34,595 bases of DNA, taken from the NCBI GenBank assembly GCA_023457495.1, contig JAEWLQ010000127.1, forward strand, positions 1 through 34,595, in the 5' to 3' direction. Shown here one piece after another: positions 20,556 to 28,742 of the stretch. The notes beneath the pieces are model-generated. The model did not search any database, was not told where the DNA came from, and saw nothing but the letters and a program-made list of their open reading frames with translations. Both the position numbers and the translations under genes were made by a program. The stretch comes from Pseudomonadota bacterium (GTDB taxonomy: Bacteria; Pseudomonadota; Gammaproteobacteria; Steroidobacterales; Steroidobacteraceae). The stretch's first letter is position 1. Every line of letters starts with the position of its first letter.

Positions 20556-20613
20556 CCTTCGACGAGCTAGTTTGTCGTCGAAGTATGCGTCAGATCGGGC
20601 AGGGAGTAACGCG
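20556..20613. promoter_or_regulatory. Divergent intergenic region with an inverted repeat
   Basis: This 58-bp gap separates divergent starts. It holds an inverted repeat CGACGA (20560-20565) and TCGTCG (20575-20580), a possible operator. AGGGAG at 20601-20606 is the ribosome binding site for the plus-strand gene. Promoters must be here or inside the neighbouring genes; no clear -35/-10 pair was seen. Confidence 0.35.
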
Positions 20614-22878
20614 ATGCGACGGGTAATGAGATGGATCTTGGGCGCGGCTATTGCGGGTGCGTTGACGGCTTTCGGACTGTACGCCTGGTTCGTGTTGTGG
20701 CCGGTCAACACGATTCCCGCCCTCGAGAAGGTGGACGAATACGTCTGGCTGGACCAGGGATGGGGTGAAGGCCAGGACGCGCCGCTGCGGCAGCGCTACT
20801 ACTACACGGCCCAGGGCGCCTCGATGCCGCAGGGCGCCTCGGGCGGCGCGGTGCGCTATTCGTGGTTCGTCAACCTCGAGATGCCGCTATCCACCCAGCG
20901 CTTCGCCGACCCCGATCACATGCGCAAATACCGCTTCCTGGTCGATCCGGCGCCGAGCCCGGCGAATCCCGACCAGTTGCCGATCGGCTTCGCGCGGCAT
21001 TTCGATCCGCGTATCGGCGAGGACGTTCTCGACATCACCTGCGCGGCCTGTCACACGGGCGAAATCCACGTCACGAAAGACGGCAGGACGCGGGCGATCC
21101 GCATCGACGGCGGGCAGGCGATGCACGCCTTCACCGACATGTCGCGCGGCGGATTCGCGCCGGTCCTCGCGGCCTCGCTCATCGGGACGACCGCCAATCC
21201 GTGGAAGTTCGATCGCTTCGCGCAGAAGGTGCTGGGCGAGGGGTATCCCGCGGGCAAGCCGCAACTGAAGCAGGCTCTGCGCGCGACGATCAAGGCGATG
21301 CTCGCCAGCGGACAGAACAACCCGCTCCGGGATCTCTACCCGGTACACGAGGGATTCGGCCGCACCGACGCGCTGGGCCGCATCGGCAACACCGCGTTCG
21401 GCGATCATCTCACCGCTGCTAACTACCAGGCCGGCGACGCGCCGGTGAGTTATCCGTACCTGTGGAACATCTGGAAATTCGACTGGGTGCAGTACAACGG
21501 CTCCGTCGCGCAGCCGCTGGCGCGCAACGTCGGCGAAGCGCTCGGTGTCGGCGCCATCGCGCCGCTGCGCAGCGCCATGAACGCGCCCTTGCCCGCGAAC
21601 GAGCGATACCGCAGCTCGGTGGACATCGCGGGGCTCACGCGCATCGAACACGCCCTGCAGATGCTGCGCCCACCGCGCTGGCCGGAAGATCTGCTCGGCA
21701 GGATCGATCACGAGAAGGCGGCGCGCGGTGAGAAACTGTTCAAGGATCGCTGCCAGGAATGTCACGGACCCAACATCTCCGAGCCGGCGCGCGCGCGCGC
21801 CATGGCGCCGCTCAAACCCCCGAACGATCTGGTGTGGCGCATCGAGGTGATCCCGCTCGATCACATCGGGACGGACCCTGCCGCGGCGCAAGGCTTCCTC
21901 GAACGCCGCTACGACATCTCCTCCACCGGCCTGACGAAGGCGGACCTCGGCAATGCGCTGCGGCCGCTGCTGACACGTGCGCTCGCGCGGGACGCGCGCT
22001 TCCGCCTTGAAGAAGTGGTGCGCCTCGGCGGGAAAGAGGGCGCGCATCAGCGGCTCGCCGACCTCCATGCGAACTACCCGGATCCGGATGCGAATGCCGT
22101 GGCGTCGTTGCCCGAAGAAACATTCCGCGCGATCGAGGCCGCCATCGTCGAAGCGGGCGCGCCGCGAACTCCGGGCGCCGACCAGCGTCCCTCCGATCCG
22201 CTGCAGTGCGACGCCGACTGCCACCTCGAAAATCTCTTCTGGGACGTGCGCCATGGATCGCAGAACATCGAACTGACACTCGCGAAGCTCGAGCCGGGAA
22301 GTCTTTCCGAAGGCCTGGCGCTCAACCTGATCGGCATCCTCATCAAGAACCGTTTCTACGCCGACAACGGCATCGACTACGCGACGCAGCAATGCCTGGA
22401 GGGCTTCGGCGCGCTCGACCTGCCGCAGGAAATTGCCGGCTACAAGCCGCGCCCGCTCGAAGGCGTGTGGGCCACGCCGCCGTTCCTGCACAACGGCTCC
22501 GTCCCCTCGCTGTACGAGATGCTGCTGCCGCCGGAGAAACGCACGAAGCGCTTCTTCGTCGGACGGCGCGACTACGACACCAAACATGCCGGGTACGCGA
22601 TCGAACCCGACGCCGATGGCGAGGATGACGGCTTCTGGCTCGATACCAGCATCAAGGGCAACTGGAACACCGGCCACGCGTTCGCGGCCGACGCGGTTAC
22701 CTGGCGCAAGCATCTGGCCGACCCGAAAGCCAATCCACTGCCCCACGGCGTGATCGGGCCGGAATTCACCGACGAGGAAAGATTCGCGATCATCGAGTAC
22801 CTCAAGGTGCATCGCGATCCCGAGACGCCGGCTGACTACCAGACACCGCAGTGCCGACTGTTCGGGGAAACGCTGTGA
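20614..22878 (+). CDS. Di-haem cytochrome c peroxidase-like / RoxA-related protein
   Basis: 754 residues from ATG 20614, with AGGGAG 7 nt upstream. The long in-frame extension to 20254 lies over the antisense GGDEF gene and is rejected. The N-terminal helix (WILGAAIAGALTAFGLYAWF) exports or anchors it in the periplasm. Two haem c motifs are clear: CAACH at residue 143 and CQECH at 380. The C-terminal part has GVWATPPFLHNGSVPSLYE, as in di-haem peroxidases, MauG-like and rubber oxygenase RoxA-like proteins. A third Cys-His cluster, C532-DAD-C536-H537, has CX3CH spacing. The start of the next gene overlaps its stop, so the pair is coupled. Function could be peroxide reduction or oxidative cleavage of a hydrocarbon or polymer; the sequence does not decide. 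Confidence 0.85.
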   Translation: MRRVMRWILGAAIAGALTAFGLYAWFVLWPVNTIPALEKVDEYVWLDQGWGEGQDAPLRQRYYYTAQGASMPQGASGGAVRYSWFVNLEMPLSTQRFADPDHMRKYRFLVDPAPSPANPDQLPIGFARHFDPRIGEDVLDITCAACHTGEIHVTKDGRTRAIRIDGGQAMHAFTDMSRGGFAPVLAASLIGTTANPWKFDRFAQKVLGEGYPAGKPQLKQALRATIKAMLASGQNNPLRDLYPVHEGFGRTDALGRIGNTAFGDHLTAANYQAGDAPVSYPYLWNIWKFDWVQYNGSVAQPLARNVGEALGVGAIAPLRSAMNAPLPANERYRSSVDIAGLTRIEHALQMLRPPRWPEDLLGRIDHEKAARGEKLFKDRCQECHGPNISEPARARAMAPLKPPNDLVWRIEVIPLDHIGTDPAAAQGFLERRYDISSTGLTKADLGNALRPLLTRALARDARFRLEEVVRLGGKEGAHQRLADLHANYPDPDANAVASLPEETFRAIEAAIVEAGAPRTPGADQRPSDPLQCDADCHLENLFWDVRHGSQNIELTLAKLEPGSLSEGLALNLIGILIKNRFYADNGIDYATQQCLEGFGALDLPQEIAGYKPRPLEGVWATPPFLHNGSVPSLYEMLLPPEKRTKRFFVGRRDYDTKHAGYAIEPDADGEDDGFWLDTSIKGNWNTGHAFAADAVTWRKHLADPKANPLPHGVIGPEFTDEERFAIIEYLKVHRDPETPADYQTPQCRLFGETL

Positions 22879-24986
22879 ACGGCGAGGCGGCGCGCCCGCA
22901 GGATGCACCCACCGGCGAATTCACCGACGACTTCGGCGACGTCGAACGGGCCGAGCTCGAATGGATCCGGCGCCGCCGCCGCGTGACCGCTGAAATACCC
23001 GAGAATGCGCCGCTCGCGGGGCTCGCCTTGTCGGGCGGAGGGATCCGTTCGGCGGCCTTCAACATGGGTGTGCTGCAGGCCCTGGCGCGCCGCGGCCTGC
23101 TGGAGCGGTTCGACTACCTGTCGTCGGTCTCCGGCGGGGGATACATCGGCTCGTGCCTCACCTGGCTGCGCGCGCACGTGCCCGCGAGCTCGGTGCAAAG
23201 GCTCGGCGCGATTCCGCTGGCGAGCGGCACCGGCACGGTGCTCGACTGGCTGCGCGCGCATGGACGGTATCTGATCGCCGGGCCCGGGCTGTCCGGGTGG
23301 ACGCTCGGCGCGAGCATCCTGGCCGGCACGCTGCTGAATCTCTTCGTGCTGCTGCCGTTCCTGCTGCTGCTCATCGGCATCGCGTCCGGCGACTGGTTCG
23401 CATTCGCCTTTCCGCGTGAGCTTGCGATGCCGGGCGCGAGCGCGGTGGTCGCGCACGACGGGTTCTTCATATGCGGCGTGCTCGGCGTCGGGCTGCTGGC
23501 GCTGTACCTGGTCGCGACCTTGTTGTTCGCGTTCAGCACGGTGTTGCCGCCGCTGCGCCAGATGAGCGCGGGGCAATACTTGCGGCTCAGCCTCGGCAAA
23601 TTACTCGTCGGCGCGGTGATCTGCATCGGCATCGGCCTGTTTCCGGTGCTCGCGGGCATCGAGAGGACCGTGTTCAGCCTGGTGAAGTCCGAAACCGCGT
23701 CGGAACTCACGCGGCACTTCACGTGGATCGCGCCGCTCGTGACCGGCGCGCTGTCCGTGCGCCAGGCGGGCAAGCCGGGCAAACATGCGGGCACATTCGC
23801 CGTTGCCGGGCTCGCGCTCGTACTGATTGGATTGTTCACCGCGCTCTATCACCTGGCGCATCACACCGCATTGCTCGCATCGCACGGGTTCTACGTCTGG
23901 CTGGGACTTTCGGTGCTGTTCGCGTTCGTGTGCGACATCAACGCCATCTCGATGCACAGCTATTACCGCAGCCGGCTCGCCGAGGCGTTCCTGCCCTCGG
24001 TCGCGCCCGACGACCAGCATCCCGCTTTGTTCCGGCTCGCCGACGTGCGCGCCGAATCCGGCGGTCCGTTCCACATCATCAACACCACGCTGAACACGAC
24101 GAGTTCGACGGACGCCAAGCGTCGCGCGCGCAATGGCGAGAACATGATCCTCACGCCGCTCTATTGCGGATCGTCGGCCACCGGCTTCCGCCGCACGACC
24201 AGCTACCTGCGCGGCGAGCTCACGTTGTCGACCGCGTTCGCGGTGTCCGGGGCGGCCGTCGATCCGGATACGTACGCGACGAATTCGCGCCCGGTGAGCT
24301 TTCTCATGGCGCTGCTCAACGTGCGCCTCGGCGTCTGGGTCGCGAATCCGCGCCACGAGCCGCGCCGCTGGCGCTGGCCCGCGTGGTACCAGCTCATGCT
24401 GCGCGAGATGCTGGGCATCGGGCTCGACGAAAAGCAGGCGCGCATTCATCTATCCGACGGCGGGCACTTCGAAAACCTCGGCGTCTACGAACTACTGCGC
24501 CGACGCTGCCGATACATCGTCGTCAGCGACGCCGGTGCGGATCCGGACGCGACGCTCGCGGACCTCGCGCAGGCGGTGCAACGCGCCCGCGCGGATTTCG
24601 GCGCCGACGTGAACATCTGCGCGGACCCGCTGTTCCATCGGGACGAGCGATTGCCGCGCCAACGTGTGCACCTGGTCGGCGACGTGATCTACGCGGACGG
24701 CAGCCGCGGTGAAATCCTCTACCTGAAGGCGCTGGTGCGCGCCGACCTGAGCGCGGACATCTACGGCTATTGGCGCACGAACCCCGAGTTCCCCAACCAG
24801 TCGACGGCCAATCAGTTCTACGGCGAGATGCAATTCGACAGCTATCGCGAGCTCGGGCGGCAGCTCACCGAGGGGATCATCGGCGAATCCGACACCAGCA
24901 TCGAGGCCGTGTTCGCGCGCTGGCGCGCGAAGCCTGCGGCCCGGCCCGCGGCGTCCGCGATCAGGGAGACAGCGGATCTGGCTTGA
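22875..24986 (+). CDS. Patatin-like phospholipase with internal membrane helices
   Basis: 703 residues from GTG 22875, whose GTGA overlaps the upstream stop; GGGGA lies 6 nt before it. A GTG at 22851 is the weaker alternative. The patatin oxyanion loop is SGGGIRSAAF (~residues 53-62). The nucleophile elbow is SSVSGGGYIG with Ser86, a variant in which the first Gly of GxSxG is Ser. The dyad Asp528 is in SDGGHFENLG. Between the two halves, at about residues 140-370, there are five to six hydrophobic helices, so this lipid acyl hydrolase sits in the membrane. Its 3' end overlaps the convergent gene by 26 nt. Coupling with the di-haem protein suggests joint work on a lipid or hydrophobic substrate, which is inference. 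Confidence 0.9.
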   Translation: MNGEAARPQDAPTGEFTDDFGDVERAELEWIRRRRRVTAEIPENAPLAGLALSGGGIRSAAFNMGVLQALARRGLLERFDYLSSVSGGGYIGSCLTWLRAHVPASSVQRLGAIPLASGTGTVLDWLRAHGRYLIAGPGLSGWTLGASILAGTLLNLFVLLPFLLLLIGIASGDWFAFAFPRELAMPGASAVVAHDGFFICGVLGVGLLALYLVATLLFAFSTVLPPLRQMSAGQYLRLSLGKLLVGAVICIGIGLFPVLAGIERTVFSLVKSETASELTRHFTWIAPLVTGALSVRQAGKPGKHAGTFAVAGLALVLIGLFTALYHLAHHTALLASHGFYVWLGLSVLFAFVCDINAISMHSYYRSRLAEAFLPSVAPDDQHPALFRLADVRAESGGPFHIINTTLNTTSSTDAKRRARNGENMILTPLYCGSSATGFRRTTSYLRGELTLSTAFAVSGAAVDPDTYATNSRPVSFLMALLNVRLGVWVANPRHEPRRWRWPAWYQLMLREMLGIGLDEKQARIHLSDGGHFENLGVYELLRRRCRYIVVSDAGADPDATLADLAQAVQRARADFGADVNICADPLFHRDERLPRQRVHLVGDVIYADGSRGEILYLKALVRADLSADIYGYWRTNPEFPNQSTANQFYGEMQFDSYRELGRQLTEGIIGESDTSIEAVFARWRAKPAARPAASAIRETADLA

Positions 24987-25893
24987 GTGCGACGCCCCAA
25001 TGGCCGCAAGGCGGCTGGCAGTCGCCGTTGACGTAGATCTCGAGGCCGAACTGTTCCGCCAGTAGTTTGGTCAGCGGTTGCCGCAGCGCGTAGCTGTCGA
25101 ATCGCTCCGGCTCGCGGATGCCGGCCGTCATGGAAACGTCGTGCCGCGAGCCGACTAGCCAGTCTTCCTGGCCACTGGCGACAAAGTGATTGCCGCGCAC
25201 GAAGTACGGGCTCACCCCGTAGGCGAGCGCCGCCAGGTCGCGGATGGTCGCATTGCGGATATGCACACCGCGAACGTCGGCCCGGATGTTGAATCGGCTG
25301 CCCTGGCCGTCCGCCGCGGGCCGGATGCGCGTGGGTGCGGCTCGCAACGCGAGCGCATTGGCGATGAGAACCTCGCGCCGATGCAGCGAGCCCTCGATCG
25401 CGCCACCCACGAGCGGCAGGGCCAAGGCCATGATCGCGAGCGTCGTGAACAGCAGGCCCTTCACGAAGCCGAGCCCTGGCTGGCGGTCGTCCGGATCGCT
25501 CTCGAGCCGCAGGTGTTCGGCGCGCGCGGAAATTTCCGCTTCGCGCCGCCGCCGCGCCATCCAGCGCAAGGCCATCGCCGATGCAAAGAGCGCGACGGTC
25601 AGAAGCGTCCAGGTCCAGCCGACGGAACGCGCAGGCGCGAACCACGGCTTCGCGGCTTCGACGGCCGCGACCATTGCCGCCGGCGGTGCGTCGCTCGGAA
25701 ACGTGACCGGGAAGCCGTACCAGTAACCAAGCACATACGGCAGGTGGAACGGCACGAGGTACTTCAGCGTGGCGATGCGATACAGCCACAGGCGCACGAT
25801 CGCGGCGTTGCCGAGCGCGAGCCACGCCAGCGCGCAGGCAGCCCCGGAGAACTGCAGCGATTGCCACAGGTGATCGACGGCTCCGGCGAGCAT
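24961..25893 (-). CDS. M56-like membrane domain with DUF3738/TIGR03435-like C-terminus, protease core missing
   Basis: 310 residues. The N-terminus (DHLWQSLQFSGAACALAWLA, then RLWLYRIATLKYLVPFHLPY) matches the start of the neighbouring M56 protein (DHLWQSTLFCGGVWLLMFGL). Both also share a C-terminal domain with an N-x-T/S-x-RDLxALAYGV segment, a KLLAxxFG strand and a CQxPCG pair of cysteines close to the end. This resembles DUF3738 (TIGR03435 soil-associated proteins). The stretch between lacks HExxH and the M56 metal ligands, so it should not be a protease. It starts 6 nt after the M56 gene stop, in the same operon. A partner subunit or decoy sensor of the BlaR1-like system is a reasonable guess only. 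Confidence 0.75.
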   Translation of the reverse strand: MLAGAVDHLWQSLQFSGAACALAWLALGNAAIVRLWLYRIATLKYLVPFHLPYVLGYWYGFPVTFPSDAPPAAMVAAVEAAKPWFAPARSVGWTWTLLTVALFASAMALRWMARRRREAEISARAEHLRLESDPDDRQPGLGFVKGLLFTTLAIMALALPLVGGAIEGSLHRREVLIANALALRAAPTRIRPAADGQGSRFNIRADVRGVHIRNATIRDLAALAYGVSPYFVRGNHFVASGQEDWLVGSRHDVSMTAGIREPERFDSYALRQPLTKLLAEQFGLEIYVNGDCQPPCGHWGVALKPDPLSP

Positions 25894-25899
25894 CGGGCG

Positions 25900-27261
25900 C
25901 TATCGCGTGTCGGGGGGATCGAGTGCGCCGCGGCCGCAGGGATGCTGGCAGCGCTGGTTGACGTGAATCTGCATGCCGAAGTGGCCTGCCAGTAGTTTGG
26001 CCACGGTGCCCTGCAGCGCGAGCGGGTCGAATCGTTCGGGCTCGTCCACGGGATGGGGCAGCCGTGCGAGCACGTCGTAATGGGAATCGTCGAGCAGGGG
26101 GTCGAGGCTGACGATCCTCCATGACTCCACTCCGTACGCGAGCGCCACCAGGTCGCGCAGCGAGCTGTTGCGAATGACGACGCGGTCCCCGTTCACCGTC
26201 ACCGTCCGGACGAGCGGACCACCGGGAGCCGCCGGCGTCAGCGAGACCTGCGCGGAGCCGAGCGCGTTCGACTGGCGGCGCAACAGGTCGTAGCGGTGCA
26301 GCGCATCGTCGAAGGCACCCGCGAACACGGGCACCGTGGCGACGACCAGGGTACTGGCGCTGAGCACGACGGCCTTGATGAACCCCAGAGAACGCGGCCG
26401 GGCGGCGGCCAGGATTTCGCGGATGCGTTGCGTCAGGTTCCCGGCCGTCGCCGCGGCCAGTGGGCCGCGCGCGAGGCTGGCCTTCGCGTGGCCGCGGCAG
26501 TGGCCGCACACGGCGAGGATGCCCGCCGCGTAGTCCGCCGGATCGTGACCCGCGTCGATCACCGCTTCGTCGCACGCGCGTTCGCGCTCCTCGAGCATGC
26601 GTCGGCCTATCCACCAGACGAGTGGATAGAACCAGAACAACGCTTCGACGACGCGATGTATGTTCGCCTTGAGGTTGTCGTGCCGCGCGATGTGTTCGCG
26701 CTCGTGCGCCAGCACGGCCTGCAGCTGCGGCGTGGTCAGTTTCCCGAGCAGCGCGGCCGGCAGCAACACCACCGGCTTGAAGACGCGGGCCGCGGATGGC
26801 TCGATGTCGGCATCCGTGATCCACGCGTCCGGCGGTGCGCCCGGCGCCGGCCTCGCTGCCCGGGAAATCCTCTCGGCGACGCTCCAGGCGCTGAACCAGC
26901 GCAGCAATACGAGCGACGCACCGATTATCCACGCGCCGAACAGCAGGACCTCGAGCCCGGGTCCCTCGGCTGCGACGGCCGAAAGCGGCAGAGAAAGCGT
27001 GCGGGTCGGCGACAGCACCGGTGCGGCGGCGCTCAAGGCGTCCCCGAAGAAGTCAGGCTGATTCGCCTGGGCGGGAAACAGCCGGGCGAGCGAGCCGAGT
27101 GAATACAGCAAAGAAAACGGCAGCAGGAATTTGATCGAGGCCAGCGTCCACAACCAGTGGCGGAGCGCGGCGCCGTTCTTGCGCAACCCGAACATCAGCA
27201 ACCAGACGCCACCGCAGAACAGTGTCGACTGCCACAGATGATCGAGCAGCGCGCCGCTCAT
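25900..27261 (-). CDS. M56 family (BlaR1/MecR1-like) membrane metallopeptidase with DUF3738-like sensor domain
   Basis: 453 residues from ATG 27261, which overlaps the repressor stop (ATGA), the usual BlaI-BlaR1 arrangement. Membrane helices flank a cytoplasmic zinc protease domain with HEREH (His186, Glu187, His190) followed by ERERACDEAVIDAG. After a further helix (~residue 305) comes a periplasmic C-terminal domain (~330-453) of the DUF3738 type, not the penicillin-binding domain of true BlaR1. The expected logic is that a signal at the periplasmic domain activates the protease, which leads to removal of the BlaI-like repressor. The ligand is unknown; beta-lactam sensing is not supported because the PBP domain is absent. 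Confidence 0.88.
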   Translation of the reverse strand: MSGALLDHLWQSTLFCGGVWLLMFGLRKNGAALRHWLWTLASIKFLLPFSLLYSLGSLARLFPAQANQPDFFGDALSAAAPVLSPTRTLSLPLSAVAAEGPGLEVLLFGAWIIGASLVLLRWFSAWSVAERISRAARPAPGAPPDAWITDADIEPSAARVFKPVVLLPAALLGKLTTPQLQAVLAHEREHIARHDNLKANIHRVVEALFWFYPLVWWIGRRMLEERERACDEAVIDAGHDPADYAAGILAVCGHCRGHAKASLARGPLAAATAGNLTQRIREILAAARPRSLGFIKAVVLSASTLVVATVPVFAGAFDDALHRYDLLRRQSNALGSAQVSLTPAAPGGPLVRTVTVNGDRVVIRNSSLRDLVALAYGVESWRIVSLDPLLDDSHYDVLARLPHPVDEPERFDPLALQGTVAKLLAGHFGMQIHVNQRCQHPCGRGALDPPDTR

Positions 27262-27653
27262 CTGGCCTTGTCCTTCGCCCCGCGGCTGGCGTGATCGCGC
27301 AGCAGCTTCTGCGCATCCTCGATGTCCTCGTTGGAGATCTTGCCCATCTCTACCAGGTGCGCCATCACCGGGCCGGCGCTGCCGCCGAACAGGCCTAACA
27401 ACTCCTTGATCAGGCGGGTCTGCACCGACTCGCGCGAGGTGGTCGCTTCGAAGACGTGTGCGTTGCCGATCTTCTTCGTGCGCCGCAGGGCCCCCTTGGC
27501 CTCGAGCCGGTAAACCATGGTTTGCACGGTGGTATAGGCGGGACGGTCGCGCCTCACGATGGCTTCGTGGATCTCGCGGATGGAGCGCGGGCCGTGGCCC
27601 CACAGCTCGCCCATGATCTTCAACTCGATCGCACTTAGCTTCGGCTCGGCCAC
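27258..27653 (-). CDS. BlaI/MecI-family transcriptional repressor
   Basis: 131 residues from GTG 27653, with AGGAG 5 nt upstream. The open frame continues upstream but without a sensible start. It is a winged-helix protein: KLSAIELKIMGELWGHGPRSIREI and AYTTVQTMVYRLEAKG form the DNA-binding domain, and the C-terminal half is the dimerisation and cleavage region. It is translationally coupled to the M56 gene, so it is the repressor partner of that sensor. Candidate operators lie 28-60 nt upstream of the start, so autoregulation of the three-gene operon is expected. Confidence 0.92.
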   Translation of the reverse strand: MAEPKLSAIELKIMGELWGHGPRSIREIHEAIVRRDRPAYTTVQTMVYRLEAKGALRRTKKIGNAHVFEATTSRESVQTRLIKELLGLFGGSAGPVMAHLVEMGKISNEDIEDAQKLLRDHASRGAKDKAR

Positions 27654-27681
27654 GACGGCTCCTGTTGGAAAATGTTCGTGT

Positions 27682-27714
27682 CTACAACTGTGGTCTACTC
27701 TATGACAGATGTAG
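27682..27714 (-). promoter_or_regulatory. Candidate BlaI-type double operator
   Basis: Two imperfect copies of the BlaI-type palindrome CTACAnnTGTAG: CTACAACTGTGG (27682-27693, one mismatch) and TGACAGATGTAG (27703-27714, two mismatches), 21 bp apart start to start. Their outer arms CTACAACTGT and ACAGATGTAG also form a 9-of-10 inverted repeat. The LysR stop codon (27695-27697) lies between them, so the repressor gene promoter overlaps the LysR 3' end. Confidence 0.6.
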
Positions 27715-28630
27715 TAACCATCGCAACCGGGGCTTCGTTTTGCGCTGCGTCGGGAACGGAACAGGCCTGGCCGCCGAACTTCTCGAGCATGATCTCGATG
27801 AGTGCGCGCACCTTGCGTGGAGCGTTTCCACCGGGAGGCCGCACCACGTAAACGCCGGCCTCCGGCATCGGGTACTCCGGCAACAGCGGCACCAGCGCGC
27901 CGCTGCGGATGTGCTCGTCGATGAGGAAGTCCGGCAACATCGCGATTCCGAGTCCCGCCAGCACCGCCGGCACGAGCGCCGCGCCGTTGTCGGCGCTGAA
28001 CCGGCCGTTCGGATACATAGAGATGACGCGGCCCCCATGTGCGAACGGCCACTGAACGCCGGGCTGCGTGAGCGCCGCGTGATCCTTCAGATCGTCTGGA
28101 GTGCGGGGTGCCGGATGAGATTCGAGGTAGCGAGGGCTCGCGACGACCCGTCCACTGAACGACGCAATGCGACGCGCGACCAGGTTGGAATCGCTCAGTC
28201 GTCCAAGTCGAATCGCCGCGTCGAAACCCTCGGCGACGAGATCGACCCGTTTGTCGCTGTACGACGCATGGAGTTCGAGCTCGGGATTGCGTGCGGCGAG
28301 CTCGGCGAACACGGGCGAGAACGTGGGCCCGAACGACAGCGGTGCCGCGATCCGCAATCGTCCGCGCACCGGGCCGTCCGCCGCGACGATGTCGCGCGCG
28401 GCTTCCGCCTCCGAGGCGATGCGCAGGCCGTGATCGCGAAAGTTCGCGCCGGCTTCGGTGAGCGCCGCTCCGCGAGTGGTCCGGGTCAGCAGTACGGCGC
28501 CGAGCTCTTTTTCGAGCCGCGCGATCCGCCGGCTGACGATGGACTTGCTGACCCCCAGGCGCTGGGCCGCGGCGGTCAATCCGCCGGTGTCCGCGACCGT
28601 CAAAAAGGCCCGGATATCATCGATTTCCAT
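27695..28630 (-). CDS. LysR-family transcriptional regulator
   Basis: 311 residues, normal LysR length. The N-terminal winged helix is clear (IRAFLTVADTGGLTAAAQRL, then GVSKSIVSRRIARLEKELGA), followed by a periplasmic-binding-protein-like effector domain from about residue 90. It is divergent from azoR with a 112-nt gap holding a LysR-type dyad, so it probably controls azoR and itself. The effector is unknown; quinones or electrophiles would fit the azoreductase neighbour. Confidence 0.93.
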   Translation of the reverse strand: MEIDDIRAFLTVADTGGLTAAAQRLGVSKSIVSRRIARLEKELGAVLLTRTTRGAALTEAGANFRDHGLRIASEAEAARDIVAADGPVRGRLRIAAPLSFGPTFSPVFAELAARNPELELHASYSDKRVDLVAEGFDAAIRLGRLSDSNLVARRIASFSGRVVASPRYLESHPAPRTPDDLKDHAALTQPGVQWPFAHGGRVISMYPNGRFSADNGAALVPAVLAGLGIAMLPDFLIDEHIRSGALVPLLPEYPMPEAGVYVVRPPGGNAPRKVRALIEIMLEKFGGQACSVPDAAQNEAPVAMVTTSVIE

Positions 28631-28642
28631 GCCAGCGTTCCT

Positions 28643-28667
28643 ATTTGCGCGACGCCGTGTCGCAGAT
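28643..28667. promoter_or_regulatory. LysR-type operator candidate
   Basis: A dyad ATTTGCG-N11-CGCAGAT (arms 28643-28649 and 28661-28667, one mismatch) sits between the divergent LysR gene and azoR. This fits the T-N11-A pattern and position of LysR regulatory binding sites. Confidence 0.5.
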
Positions 28668-28742
28668 TGCGCGGCTATTAATGCGATTTATGGAACGCGA
28701 ACATGCACTCCCGACACAACGAATTCAACAGTAAGGAGTGCC

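Noticed and set aside
20887..22908. 673-codon minus-strand frame over the di-haem gene
   Set aside because: Antisense shadow of a gene with CXXCH motifs and a good ribosome binding site.
24842..26932. 696-codon minus-strand frame across the M56 pair
   Set aside because: Arg-rich composition and no domain; it is out of frame with two recognisable genes on the same strand.
25900..27261. Beta-lactam sensing by the M56 protein
   Set aside because: The periplasmic domain is DUF3738-like, with no penicillin-binding SxxK/SxN/KTG motifs.
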